A stretch of DNA of 64,000 bases, taken from the NCBI RefSeq assembly GCF_042453785.1, contig NC_091671.1, positions 39,822,501 to 39,886,500 of the forward strand. Direction: 5' to 3'. Shown in pieces: positions 11,301 to 23,108 of this stretch; within the stretch, counting starts at the first letter, position 1; the number at the start of each line of letters is the position of its first letter. This DNA is from Malus domestica (lineage: Eukaryota > Streptophyta > Magnoliopsida > Rosales > Rosaceae). The notes below the pieces were generated by a model. The model was given only the letters and a program-made list of their open reading frames with translations, made no database searches and was not told where the DNA came from. The translations under genes and the position numbers were made by a program.

Positions 11301-12601
11301 TGAGCTAGCTGAAAGACTTCATAATCCTACGTTTTTCTGTCTCTTTGCTGATTGTGAACTAGTTGACTTCCAAGAAGCAGTGCAAGATACTAAGTAGAGG
11401 AAAACAATGGATGAAGAAATTGAAGCAATCCAGAAGAATGATACATGAGAACTCGCTATTCTTCCAAAATGACACAAAGCCATCAGAGTCAAGTGGATGT
11501 ACAAGACAAAGAAAAATGTCAACGGAAATGTCGAAAGATACAAGGCGAGATTAGTGGCAAACGGCTACAGTCAAAGAGTCGGAATCAACTATGATGAGGT
11601 ATTTGCACCCGTTGCTCGTTTGGAAACGATACGATTGCTAATTTCTTTAGCAGCTCAAAATAAATGGAAGATTCAACAAATGGATGTGAAGTCCGTTTTC
11701 CTAAATGGAGTCCTTGAAGAAGAAATCTACATTCAGTAACCATTAGGCTATGAAATCAAAGGGCATAAAGACAAAGTTCTGAAGCTGAAAAAAGCCTTAT
11801 ATGGGTTAAAACAAGCGCCACGAGCATGGAATAGTCGCATCGACAAGTACTTTCAGGAGAACAACTTCATCAAGTGCCCTCATGAACACGCTCTCTATGT
11901 CAAAGTCAAAGGTGAAGATATTTTGATTATGTGCTTATATGTGGATGATCTAATCTTCACCGGAAGTAATCCAAGCATGTTTGAAGAGTTCAAGAGAGTG
12001 ATGACCAAAGAATTCGAGATGACCGACATTGGGCTGATGGCATACTACCTAGGCATTGAAGTCAAGCAGAACGAAGAAGGCATTTTCATCTCCCAAGAAA
12101 GCTACACAAAGATGATACTGAAAATGTTCAAAATGGATTACTGCAAGCCCATAAGCACGCCAATGGAGTGCAGAGTCAAACTAACCAAGCATGACAAAGG
12201 AGAAAGGGTAGATCCAACATTTTTCAAGAGTCTAGTTGGAAGCTTGTGCTACTTGACTTGCATAAGACCAGATATTCTCTATGCCGTCGGATTAGTCAGT
12301 CGCTACATGGAGAATCCCACAACTACACATTTGAAGACCGCCAAAAGAATTCTTCGATATCTTAAAGGTACTGTTAACTTTGGCTTGTTCTATTCAAGTT
12401 CTGATAACTACAAACTTGTTGGATATAGCAACAGTGATTGGGCAGGAGATTCCAACGATAGAAAAAGCACTAATGGATTTGTGTTCTTCATGGGAGACAC
12501 TGCATTCACATGGATGTCGAAGAAGCAACCGATTGTCACTCTTTCTACCTGCGAAGCTAAATACGTAGCTGTTACCTCATGTGTCTGTCATGCAATCTGG
12601 C
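8336..12601 (+). mobile_element. Ty1/copia retrotransposon, 3' end deleted
   Basis: The 5' LTR runs 8,336-8,826 (TGTTG...CAACA) with a TATA box at 8,558-8,565. The tRNA-Met primer-binding site TGGTATCAGAGCC is at 8,830-8,842. Gag, protease, integrase, reverse transcriptase and RNase H follow in Ty1/copia order. The element stops inside RNase H at 12,601 and the host sequence resumes at once, so the rest of RNase H, the 3' LTR and the second target duplication are missing. GTGAT (8,331-8,335) just outside the 5' LTR matches the intact target in unit 1 at about 801-805, where host sequence continues as TGACAAGG. Confidence 0.92.
8849..12601 (+). pseudogene. Degenerate copia gag-pol
   Basis: The frame starts with ATG 19 bp after the primer-binding site and is broken by an early TAA (about 8,992). 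A long open part follows (to 10,528): gag with a CCHC zinc knuckle at 9,691-9,732, a protease whose catalytic D-T/S-G is changed to DIS (about 9,860), and the integrase zinc-binding part (HLHFGHL ... CERC, about 10,244-10,355) leading into the catalytic core. A TAG at 10,526 and later stops and frameshifts break integrase. RT resumes in pieces (11,497-11,739 and 11,923-12,601) with the YVDD centre at 11,938-11,949, then RNase H up to the truncation. The altered protease and several stops make it non-autonomous. Confidence 0.9.
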
Positions 12602-13011
12602 TGACAAGGAAAAGAAGAAAATAACAACTTATTAGAGCTTTGCACCGAACAAAGATGCCATATTGGGAATTTTCTGACGTCACTAAACTTCATTTTGTCT
12701 AGGGTTTTAGCTGTGCTACAAATAACGTAGATTTTCTCAATCTGAATATTTAATTTGGGTAGTGTTTTTCACACACTTCTTTTTAACTTTCACATGCATT
12801 CGTGTAAATTTTTGTCCATTAATCTTTTATAATTCATTTTATTCGATGGCTAGAAAATGAAGAATATATGAAACGTAAAAACGGCACTTTAAGACAAAAT
12901 GGATGTATAATGTTGACAGGCTATAAACTCGATATTTATCTTTTGTGATGCCACGAACCGTCCTTGCATTGCAATCTTTTACATGTTCTTGTTATATCCA
13001 CTAAAATACAA

Positions 13012-13060
13012 CCCTCCCCCCCCCCCCCCCCCCCCACAAAACCATCCCCCCCCCCCCCCC
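13012..13060. repeat. Poly-C tract
   Basis: Two runs of C are separated by 'acaaaaccat'. A run this long is prone to assembly and length error. Confidence 0.9.
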
Positions 13061-13091
13061 AAAACCATCCATAAAAGTATAATTTAAAATT

Positions 13092-13218
13092 GACGTCCTA
13101 CCACAATAGTTATTCTTGTGCATGCAGACTATCGAAATAAAAAACCACGTATTACGTCCTACCACAATAGTTATTCTTGTGCATGCAGACTATCGAAATA
13201 AAAAACCACGTATTATGA
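13092..13218 (+). repeat. Two-copy tandem repeat of about 63 bp
   Basis: The segment starting 'gacgtcctaccacaatag' occurs twice head to tail. Unit 1 has it once (about 1,119-1,185), so the local doubling is specific to unit 2. Confidence 0.85.
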
Positions 13219-14699
13219 ATTTAAAATAGAGCAAGGTGCTTATATAGTTTTCCTCCGTCAAATTTCTGAATTGGTCCAACAGTTGTCAACTACTAATCAA
13301 TTATTAGTGTTGCGAAATTTTTCAATGTACTGAAAACAGAGTCTGGTATACTAAACATCATAATATAATTTAGTGGTTGGATATGTAGATCGATGTGCAT
13401 GCAACATAAACGTAAAAGTATATGCAAAAGTTGTGATTAGATTTGTTTTCATGAAAAACAATCACATCCAAGGATGAAATCAAAAGAATATTATGAGATT
13501 TAAAATAAGAATATATATGATTTGATTAGTTATAGTCATTGTAAATTAATAAGCTCAGGTATCAGGTTCATATATTATCAACCGTATCTACAGTGTGCAA
13601 ACAAATCTACAACAATAACAAAGTCTTATCTTATTAAGTAGAGTTGTTTGTATGAATTTTAGAGTGTCACTACGCTCAGAGATGAGTCGATATTATTCTA
13701 TATTTTTACCGCAATCTTAGTTATAATTTATTTGTTATTTTAAACAAATTTTGATACTTTGCTTTATATTTCAATTTGTATGACATGTAAATCTACTTTG
13801 GGCAAAAAATAATGAAACGGAAGAATTTTGGAGTAATTCCAATTGGAGTGGATTCGTGAGTCTTTCAAGATTTTACTCGGTTTTACACCGATTCTTTCGT
13901 TAGTTCCAAATACTCTATGTCAAATGGCTTAAAACCCTAGTATCAATTGCATGCACATGATTCTGTTAGCTCCAGATACTCTGTGTGGCTTGAAACCCTA
14001 GTATCAATTGCATGCACATGCTTAGGGGGTGGGTTCGGTACGGTTACCGTACCAATTACTGTACCAAACTTTTGGTTTGACAAAATCTATTATCATTACC
14101 GTACCAAACTTTCGGTATACTAAAGTTCGGTATTGTCAAATAGTTCGGTTGGCATGGTATGACAATGGTAATTGCCACTTTGTTTTGGGACAAAATATGT
14201 GGGCAAAACTTCTTTTTTTTTTTTTTGAACATTTATCTCATACATTGTAGCCTAAATTCATCTATTATTCATCATTCACAATTCACACACACACAATAAT
14301 TCAAATGATGCATCAAGATTCATGATGAAAATTAAGCTTACAATCCAAATAGAAGTTACAAACCAAAACAAATAGAAGTTAACAATCCAAATAGAAGTTA
14401 AAGTTTCAAACCAAATGAAAATTGGAACTAAACTTCAAAGAGTAAAATTCATTGATCAATTCTTCAAGCTTTTGGAGGAGGCATTGAACTCGTAAAAGAT
14501 TGAACTTGTGTCATGCCTACATTACAAACAAAGAAAACATATTAGTAGCAAGAAGAATTAAAGTTGAAAACCGTTTAATAACAAATTTACTAAAAAAATT
14601 AAAGCATATCTCACTTGTTTCCACTTCTTCCATTTCCTTGTAAAATTGAAGCATATCTTCCATTGGTTCCTTGTAGAAGTTTACTTCATCTGCCTTAAG

Positions 14700-14888
14700 C
14701 TAATCACTAGTACACACTAGTGCCTCTACCATTTTAGGAGTCAAGGATACCCTAAAAGGGTCCACAGCCCTCCTCCCTAGGCTAAATGCATTTTCATTAG
14801 CAACGGTATAAATGAGGATTGCAAAGATATCATTGGCTATTTGTGAAAGAATTGGGAACTCTTTTGTGTTTGATTTCCACCAACTCAA
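14700..14888 (-). pseudogene. hAT transposase dimerisation-domain remnant
   Basis: This 62-residue frame carries the hAT C-terminal signature. No matching N-terminal or catalytic part is open next to it. It belongs to the relic at 14,023-15,320. Confidence 0.75.
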
Positions 14889-14967
14889 GAGATCAAAGTC
14901 ACATTGCTAATATAAGTAGGGTTTTATTTTCGAATTACTGAAATATTATAAATATATATATAGGGAA

Positions 14968-15076
14968 ATGTTATTGGCACTCCAAAAATCTCATTGTACA
15001 CTCCTCATAAGTGTATTTTTCTTTCAAAATATAGAAAGTTTGGAGTGTAAAATGAGATTTTTGGAATGCCAATAAC

Positions 15077-15078
<2 letters not shown>
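14968..15078. mobile_element. Palindromic MITE, family A, copy 1 (nested in hAT)
   Basis: The inverted ends 'gttattggcactccaaaaat' and 'atttttggaatgccaataac' surround a centre reading 'atatagaaagtttggagtgt'. Other copies are at 31,535-31,655, 39,231-39,345 and 58,483-58,599. Confidence 0.75.

Positions 15079-15079
<1 letters not shown>

Positions 15080-15115
<36 letters not shown>
15080..15115. repeat. (AT)n microsatellite
   Basis: A run of alternating A and T adjoins the family A MITE. Confidence 0.9.
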
Positions 15116-15119
<4 letters not shown>

Positions 15120-15469
15120 ATATGTGTCATATAATTATATATTATATTGTATTTTTGATACGGTATGGTAATACCTTGGCAATGGCATCCATTACCAATA
15201 CCGTATTATAAAATTTTGGTACGGTACAATACTATACCATTACCGATTAGCAAAAAAAATTTGACAGAAAATCAGTATAGCACGGTTGGCATGGCAATTT
15301 GACAAAAAAATCCACCCCTACACATGATGCTCTTGAAACCCTTATATCAGAATAAAGATCAAACAAAATCAACATCTATATTGACTGTCGATCATAATTC
15401 ACTTTGAACTTTAATTAGTTCATCCGGAAAAGCTATACCTACGAATGCGACTGGCTAATATAACTAATT

Positions 15470-16327
15470 AGACCATCTCTAAATGAGATGTTAAATTGTG
15501 AACATAAAATTTAAATTTGACAATCTATGTGGCACTTTGACATATTTTAACATTTCACTCTTCACCTAATATGTCAAATTAAATTATTATTTTATTACAT
15601 TATTTTCTTTCCTTAATTTCTGTTTTATATTTTTTTTTTTTTCTTCTGCTAGAATGCTAAAGAGAAATTCAGGACCAAAGCCCTCCTACAAGAAAGAACC
15701 TCCATGTCGAGAAGCATGGTTTGCAACAACATGAACTGCCTGGTTTCCTCCTCGCGGCACAAAGACAAACTTCACATCTTGCATCCTGGAAGCAAGCCCC
15801 CATATGTCCAAGACTAAGCAATCAATATCCGCATCACACTCTATTTCTCGGTTTAATATTTGTATGAACCTTAGAATCCGACTCCATTTCCACCCGAGTA
15901 AGCCCCTGATTCACCACCGCCAGCATCGCATCTCTGACAGCCGCAGCTTCTGCTACATTCAAGCTCAAAAAATTCAAATTTCCCTTGCCCCCTGCCACCT
16001 GGAACAGCCCAGCATTCCCAGGAGCTTCGGATCCTTTGTTTTGCCTCTCCGGAGCTTCGGAAGCAATCCCATTAAAACAAAAAATTAAGAGGCAGGATAT
16101 GAACCGATTGAAGTTCAACAATCAACATTAACTATAATAAAAAATTAAATTAATAAAGAACATTTAATAATTAATTAAAAAATATTTGAAGTTGCTACAT
16201 CTTTGCTATTAATTTATGTCATGTCATATAAGATTTGGTATTTCGGTTGAAAACAATTAATGATTGTCTTTTTTACTGTTATATCTTATATGTACATTTT
16301 GACATCTTTTTTTAAGATACTTTTAGT
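15470..16327. mobile_element. Compound insertion private to unit 2
   Basis: Unit 1 reads straight through here (about 2,003-2,010), whereas unit 2 has about 860 extra bases. The middle part (about 15,650-16,080) encodes a retroelement RNase H fragment. The outer parts are AT-rich and I could not fix terminal repeats or a target duplication. Confidence 0.6.
15834..16121 (-). pseudogene. Retroelement RNase H domain fragment
   Basis: The frame contains the run NVAEAAAVRDAMLAVVNQGL followed by the V.MESDSK element, typical of the RNase H-like domain found at the end of plant LINE pol and related genes. The catalytic N-terminal Asp region is not present, and the frame is embedded in the compound insertion. 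Confidence 0.65.
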
Positions 16328-17109
16328 GAGTGCATTTGCAATAAGAACCGATCGTACGTGAAAGTTCTTCATTCAAATCTTGATTTAGTTTCTTTTGAGT
16401 GGACTATTCTACAAAAGGTACCTACAAAATTCTTAGCGGGTAGCTTGTATGTATTATACCCTTAAGTTATGATTCTTTATCGACTAGGTCATGACTCGAG
16501 TTTGATTGTAATGGGGGTCAAAGATCCTTGTTTGGCGTCAATGCTCACTACAAGAAAAAGAAACAATAGTTACAGAATAAGCATGATTGTTGCTGAATAA
16601 TTATGGAAAAAAGCGTGATAATAATAAAAAAGTATCACAGTATTAGCACACTTTTTTACTTTTAGGAATCTTTTTTTAACTTTTTATATCAATAGCTATA
16701 CTAACGCTTGGACACTTGATTGTCGGAATTTGTGGGCATAAATAGCGAAATGAGCTATATGTCAGTTGATTTTCAAAGTGAATGATGAGGTTTCGATGTT
16801 CTCACATTGCACTATGATATTTTGAAATTATATTACACCTTTTGTCTTTTTGAATGTCTAATCATTGATTAAACTGATGAATTTTTTTGTCAAAATTGTG
16901 CAAATGTGGAATTAGTCCATATAAAGGTTTCAAGCGTATCATGTCATCAATTGAATGAGTCATCATACAATTAATAAGATTGAAGATACAAATTAAGGAA
17001 GTTAAAGTTCTATCATAAAATCAATTGACAATATGAACAATAGTCCAACTATTTATTAGATGAAAGTTGTTTTATGTTCAACCACATAAATACAATAAAA
17101 AATAAAGAA

Positions 17110-17268
17110 AATTAATGAAAATGGCTTAAAAACTTTGAGTTTTAACGATAAGGATAAAATAAAGGGTAAAGTAAATAGTACCAAGATTGACTTTTTAGTG
17201 TAAAAATGTAGTTTTTCGTTAAAGTAAACAGTACCGGGAACTTTTCGTTAAAGTTCCTTAAAAAAAAT
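17110..17268 (-). mobile_element. MITE, family B, copy 2
   Basis: This is an inverted-orientation relative of 57,179-57,332. It contains 'actttgagttttaacgataa' and ends in 'ttttcgttaaagttcc'. It is absent from unit 1 at this place. Confidence 0.65.
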
Positions 17269-17369
17269 AAGATTATGATGAATTCGATAGCCAAATGTGA
17301 CTAGCCAAATTATAGTGACTTAGCTATGTAACAATTGCATTTGTCCGTTGTAAAATATGTTTGTAACAA

Positions 17370-17539
17370 GAGTATTGCTAGGGAGATAAAATTTGTACAT
17401 AAATTTTCCAAAACTAAAGGATATGGAAGTTGATTATTGGTTTATTACTTAAGCGGTGATAAACGCGCTCGTTCCTATTAGTGACATATCATTTAGTTTG
17501 TAAATTTTATCTTCAAATTTAGTCTCACTAGCATTACCC
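17370..17539. mobile_element. MULE-type MITE, 170 bp, exact 9-bp target duplication
   Basis: TTGTAACAA is repeated exactly outside both ends (17,361-17,369 and 17,540-17,548). The ends form inverted repeats: GAGTATTGCTAGGGAGA on the left, and GGGTAATGCTAGTGAGA when the right end is reverse-complemented. The 9-bp duplication points to the Mutator superfamily. Unit 1 shows the empty site near 2,870. Confidence 0.85.
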
Positions 17540-19191
17540 TTGTAACAATATCGGTTGGTAAGAAATAGCAAGATTTTAGTTATATTGGATGGCTAAATAG
17601 ATCGTGTTTAGGAGAGATTTTTTAATACCCCTGAAATATACATATATAAGCCATATGTTATTATAAGCCATATGTTATTATACGTGAAGTAAATTATATA
17701 CGACGTATATTGAAAAATCCCTCTATGTTTAGCATCTCTTAAATTGAATAAAAAAACACATGTTAGTTTACTACTTGTCGATGAAGTGGGGTGTGGGTCC
17801 TTGAGGTATCTTCTCTTACTTGTACGGCAATCACGTGGGTTAATTAGATAGTGAAGAATGTAGGGCAGATGCTCAAAAATAGATAAAAATTTTGAAAATT
17901 TAAACATGAGAATTTTCTGAAAATTATTTAATGAGCATCATATGCAGATAATATTCTCAATTAAATAATATTGTGTAACAATTTAAGGAGAAAGAAGGTG
18001 TTCTTTATTTCGATAGGATAATACTTGCATTTTTTTTGTGGGAATAACCTATTTTAATTGTAATTGTATAATTTTTTATTCTTCATGTGAAGATTATTTT
18101 TATAAAAAATTATTTCAATCGGATTATTTATTTAAATATATTGAGCAAATCAATAGTGTAAGTACCAAGTAAGATTAATAAATTAAAAGTCAATTTGTTT
18201 AATACTGTTAAGACCGTCCATTTGTTTGATACATTTAGATATTCAATTCGGATGATTTTTTGTGGGACTGATTTTCAAATGAAAATTAATAAATTGAACA
18301 ATTTCTAACGTTTATTTTATTCAGTCAAAGTATGTTATTCACAAATAAAAATATATGTGCATCCCCACATGGAGGATGCAAGTATTATCTATTTTGATAT
18401 ATGTCCAAAAGCTTTATTACTATAAATTCCACTATTTCCACCCGCTGGTGAATGTTAATATGCCAATGCCCTGTGGGTCTACAGTGACATCCGCCAATGA
18501 AACCCTAGCTTTATTGGTGCCCCTTCGGATTTCTTCTTCAAAAATCGCTTCTTCGTTTTTGATAATAAATCTGCTTGACATATTAATTACAAATCAAAGT
18601 GCTTTCTACAAAAAAAAAAAAAAAAAAAAAAAACACTTGAAAGTGCTTCCTAAAAAAGCACTTAACAAAGAGTCCATAGAAAATATTTTTATGACAAAGA
18701 AGCACATTAAACCCTTCCAAATTGCTCCTAAAGAAAATTTTAACTGTTTGCTACAAAAACATTTGAAGTGTTACATGTTGCTTCTGGAAACACTTCCAAG
18801 AGTACTTTTATGACAAGTTGGCAAACGTGGCTACAACAGATTGTTCCAATCGAGTCTTAGTGTCTTTGTGACTAAAATACCACCCACTCTTCTTTCCAAA
18901 TGAACAAATGCAACGATTGTGCCCCAAGTCTAAGTTTGTTCTTTACCACTTTTAATTTTCTTGGCAAAATGCGGCCAAAATTGTTTTTGGCTATCTGAAA
19001 CTGCTTTTAGCCATTTGAAACACTTTCAAATTGTCGTTGTACGTATTTCCCTCGTAGGTTTTATAAAAGCTAAAAAAAGTTGTTATCACACAGGGACATC
19101 TCCAAAGGACAACAGTAGCTTGAAGAGAGCCGAAAGAGGTCTTTATCAACTAATTATTCTATCTGCTCTATCTGTAAAGCATGCAATGTAC

Positions 19192-19199
19192 TATAAATA
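19192..19199 (+). promoter_or_regulatory. TATA box of glutaredoxin copy 2
   Basis: TATAAATA lies 132 bp before the ATG, the same spacing as in copy 1. Confidence 0.65.
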
Positions 19200-19323
19200 G
19201 ACCAATTGAGTGTTCTAAGTTCCTCACAGGAAGCTAGCAAGCTCGACTAACTCACTTCACAATCTTCACAACCCTCACATTTCCATACCCTTTTAATCGT
19301 TTGTTTCCAGGCTCTGACTCGCA

Positions 19324-19647
19324 ATGGACACGATAACAAGCATGGTGGCCGAAAAGCCAGTGGTGATCTTCAGCAAGAGCTCTTGTTGCATGAGCCACAC
19401 CATCAAGTCACTCATATCGAGCTACGGGGCAAACCCAACAGTGTATGAGCTAGATGAAATGCCAAATGGGCAGGCTATTGAAAGTGCTCTAGTTCAGCAA
19501 CTCAAGTGCCAACCAAGCGTGCCGGCTGTTTTCATAGGGAAACAGTTCGTCGGCGGAGCTGATCAGGTCATGAGCCTCCAAGTCAGAAACCAGCTTGCCC
19601 CAATGCTCATAAGGTCCAATGCTATTTGGGTTTGGAACAGAACCTGA
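19324..19647 (+). CDS. CC-type (ROXY class) glutaredoxin, copy 2
   Basis: This is an intronless 107-residue glutaredoxin, 102 of 107 residues identical to the gene at 5,422. The CCMS active site (21-24) and the VGGAD turn are intact. Lys73 after IG matches what most CC-type members carry, whereas copy 1 has Gln, so copy 2 may keep the older state (inference). About 500 bp upstream and 450 bp downstream are collinear with copy 1, so the two probably share expression signals. The role expected from the family is glutathione-dependent redox control of TGA transcription factors. No frame damage is seen, so both copies look functional. Confidence 0.93.
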   Translation: MDTITSMVAEKPVVIFSKSSCCMSHTIKSLISSYGANPTVYELDEMPNGQAIESALVQQLKCQPSVPAVFIGKQFVGGADQVMSLQVRNQLAPMLIRSNAIWVWNRT

Positions 19648-20280
19648 AACATCCTCATATATCTATAACATAAGTTATACTCTAAAATCCAGATCTACAC
19701 TACTTAACAAAGCTCAAATAACAGTTTTTCGATTCCCTCCTTGCATTTCTCCTTTCGGTTGGTATCACGAATGGAAGTCGGTGTCGATGTATACAAGCTT
19801 TTTTCACCTTCTTTATCTTGTACTAGTACTACCCTTGATTTCTGAAGTTAGTTCCACTTGTTGAAGAGGATGAGCTTGTATGTTTTCAGTTCCTGTATTC
19901 TTCCTTAACTATATTATATGCATGTTTAATAAAACAGAGAGTAGTCTAGTCATATACTTTTAACTGCAAAAGTTCTACAACTGCTCAGCATATATCCTCG
20001 ACTAAGATTTACGAGTCATAAAAATATGAAAACTTATAAATGCTGAATTTACCTCATGCTCAAAGGAAATCCATCGAAAATAGGACCTTAAGTAATCTAA
20101 TTCGTTAGGATGCCACGAATAGGTCTTGCATTTTGCTTTGCTTTATTCTTGTTCTGAAAAATATATTCACTAAAGTTGACATTCCCGCACAAGCTGTAGC
20201 ACATCTCAAAATATCCTTCTTGTTGACAATATATGGTTAATTAAAAATCCATTTCCGTAAATTACCATGCAAAGGATAGG

Positions 20281-20400
20281 AATAAGTGCGATAAGAGTTA
20301 CACGGATCATAAGCATTCGGTGAGGAACAAATACGTTGAGAGTTACACAGATCATGAGCATTCGGTGAGGAACAAACAAATTCAGTGTTCAGAGATCATA
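20281..20400 (+). repeat. Two-copy local repeat of about 60 bp
   Basis: The 'gagttacac.gatcat.agca' segment through 'gaggaacaaa' occurs twice in unit 2 and once in unit 1 (about 6,740-6,785). Confidence 0.7.
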
Positions 20401-20411
20401 ACTACAACCGG

Positions 20412-21207
20412 TGACACGCCCCAACGCAGATATCCAAATGACACCTGGATGGCACGTGTTGGCCGACATTCAAGGATGACGAAAGCCATGAGTGTGTGAA
20501 TCTGCAATGGTACGAGGGAATAAGCAATCCAAAAATTATGCAAGAAACAACATTCACAAAGAATATGCAACATCAAAAGGCAATAGTAACAGTAATCCAA
20601 TTTAAACATGAAAGAAACATAGTATCCAACGTTCACAAATATGAACCAAGATGTACGAATATGTCTAGAGCATACCTCAATTCAAAAGTGCTAGAGAAAG
20701 GTAAGGCATCAAGTAACAAATTATCATAAAAGGAAGCCATCCTCAAGTGGAGGGATGCGGTCACTAGTAGGGAAATGTCTCGATACTCGGGTTGTACTCC
20801 TCGTCACTATGTCCTAAGGGGGCGCAAAAACATAAAAGGTGAGTGGACCATAAGTTTATAATAATACTAATAATACGAAAACCTTTTTTTTTTAATGAAC
20901 ATACTAACCCCCTGTTTTGAAAACGTACTGCATATAGGTTTTTCCCAAAAACTCTAGCATGTCAAAATATTTGTATCAATAAAATCATCTCTAAAAGTGG
21001 TACAGAAACGCCCAGAGGCAAAACCCAAGAAGCTCATAACGCAAATCAATGGTATACTCAGCTAGGGGTATCATAGTGGCCCGAAGGCATAACCATCACC
21101 AAAGGTGAAGCTGTACGACACTGGGTTACGCCAGTGAAGAAACCATGGTCCATCACCCGAAGGTGAAGCTGTACGACTCCGAGTTACGCTGGAGAAGAGG
21201 ATATAAC

Positions 21208-21243
<36 letters not shown>

Positions 21244-23108
21244 ATATGCAGTGGGTCCATCACTCGAAGTTGAAGCTGTATAACTCTGGTTACACTAGAG
21301 AAGAAATGGGGGGTCCATCATCCGAAGGTGAAGCTGTACAACTCGGGTTACGCCGGAGAAGAAACATATACATATATCATATCACACCGACACTAGCCTC
21401 GAGCTAATGAAGCTGGGGGTATATCATCAATATCATCAACTGTGTCCTATGGCCATAAACGTCTACATACCCGGTTGTGTGTGTGTTGTATGATAACCCG
21501 TTAGATAAGCATAAAAAACATACCTCAAAAATTATATCCAATCACCGAAGCTCAAAAGCTCAAAAGCCTCAACACATAAATCCATGATATTTCACATCCA
21601 TAAATCCAGAGAATTTCAAATATGTAAATCCAAATATTCATAACCTTTAGTAAAACGTCAATTCGATAAATCATTAATATTTCCTTAAAAGCAATTTAAA
21701 TAATTCTTAAATTCTCCTCAAATCATAATTATAGAAATCCGTAAAAATATAATATAAAACATACTCAAATCATGAAATATGAAATGCATGCAAACCTAAT
21801 ATTTTATAAATAAAAAATGCAATTAAGAAGGGGTCCACTCACAAGTATTCCACTACCAGAAAGCCGCTCGAACTAGAGAGGATGGAGTCACTTCCCACCA
21901 ATGCACCTAAACACATATAGAACCATTTAGTAAAACTTTACTAAAACAGCCGAATTTGGGAAAACAGACAGCGGATTCGGATTCAGCATGTCGAAAAACC
22001 TAAGAAAGGACATGGGTTTCCCCCACGCGCAGCCATGGGGCGGCTGCCCGGAAGGCCACGCGCCACCACACGCGTTGAGATGGGTTGCCGGAAAGTTCGT
22101 CAGTGTCGCCATGGACGGCAGCGGAGCACAGTACCTCCAACAGAGGCGCATGTGCTCCACGGGCCAACCCAGGAGACTGGGACTGGGTCCGGGTCAGGTC
22201 GGATTTGGGCTTGGATAACTGGATTGGGCCGGTTTTCAGATCGGGTTTTGGGCCTGGAATATTGGGTTAATGGGTCAAGTTATTGGTTTGGATCTGGCCC
22301 AAAGGTTTGGGTCGGATATTGGGCTGGGTTTTTGGTTCACAGGTCAAATCGACCCGATTTCAGGCCATGGGTTCGGGCAGAATCTGGGCAATACTTCCCG
22401 AGCTCCGTTCTAGCTCAATTCTACAGCATTTGCAATGATTCAAAAGCCAAAATGAAGCTTGGCACGAGAGGAAGAGACTTGTATCGTTTTGGAGTTGTGT
22501 CGTGGCCAGAGCTGGCCGGAAAATGGCTCGATGGTCGTCAGACCTCGTCAGAAAATCTGGAAAAATGGTTCCCGAATTGAGTATGCGTCCAAAAACCACG
22601 AAAACTACTCAAAAACATCCTAAACCTACTCCTAACACAATCTATGGAGTTTCAAGGACATTTTAGACCTTACCTTGGTTGGAAAAGCTCGAGATCTTGT
22701 CGGAGATCACAAGCATAATGTTTGTGCAGAGAGAAAGAGTGAGATCGGAAGAGGGTGAGGGAGAGAAGAGAAGGTCCAAATGATGATGATGATGGTGTGT
22801 GGTCGTTGTGGTTGTTGTCTATGTATGTATGTATGTAGGTGTGTGTGTATGCTTACCGAAGAAGAAATATCTCCACTGGTGAAATTACCAAAATGCCCTT
22901 GTCGTTCAAAAATCGTAGAAGCTTCATTTTAGCTCCGAATTCAATTCTGTTTACGCCAGTGCGTCCGTATCAACGAGAGCTACGGAAATAAAATAACAAA
23001 AAAAATTAACACTTCAACGGACGAAAGTCAACGAAGATCAACATTTCTATCATTAAGGGTATTTTTGTAATTTTAACTAATTAAAATGAAATTCTCGAAA
23101 CGGATCAT
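20412..23108. mobile_element. 2.7-kb unclassified insertion with 9-bp target duplication
   Basis: TACAACCGG stands on both sides (20,403-20,411 and 23,109-23,117), and unit 1 has it once at about 6,807-6,815. The insert starts TGACACGCCCC and ends CGAAACGGATCAT, with no clear terminal inverted repeat. It carries four diverged repeats around 'gaaggtgaagctgtacgac' (about 21,070-21,365), an (AT)n/(GT)n tract and a GC-richer part (22,020-22,580). Open frames in the GC-rich part show no domain I know. The 9-bp duplication suggests a non-TIR MULE or a similar DNA element, but this is not settled. Confidence 0.7.
21070..21365 (+). repeat. Four diverged tandem repeats of about 70-85 bp
   Basis: Each unit has 'ccatca.c', then 'gaaggtgaagctgta..ac' and 'gttacgc..gagaaga'. 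The third and fourth are separated from the second by an (AT)n/(GT)n microsatellite (about 21,207-21,246). Confidence 0.75.

Larger units (their letters stand above)
14023..15320 (-). mobile_element. hAT transposon relic with 8-bp target duplication
   Basis: The ends are TAGGGGGTGGG and, on the right, CCACCCCTA. The flanks are CACATGCT (14,015-14,022) and CACATGAT (15,321-15,328), an 8-bp duplication with one mismatch, as expected for hAT. The - strand frame at 14,700-14,888 resembles the hAT C-terminal dimerisation domain (FP.LSQIA.D...TVANE.AFS, then DPFR.SLTPK..EAL). The rest of the transposase is lost. A younger MITE (14,968-15,078) and an (AT)n tract sit inside. Confidence 0.85.

Noticed and set aside
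22035-22580. Open frame of 181 codons (+) and overlapping frames in a GC-rich block
   Set aside because: It lies inside the 2.7-kb insertion, has overlapping long frames on both strands, biased Gly/Arg/Trp content and no domain. The frames follow from base composition.
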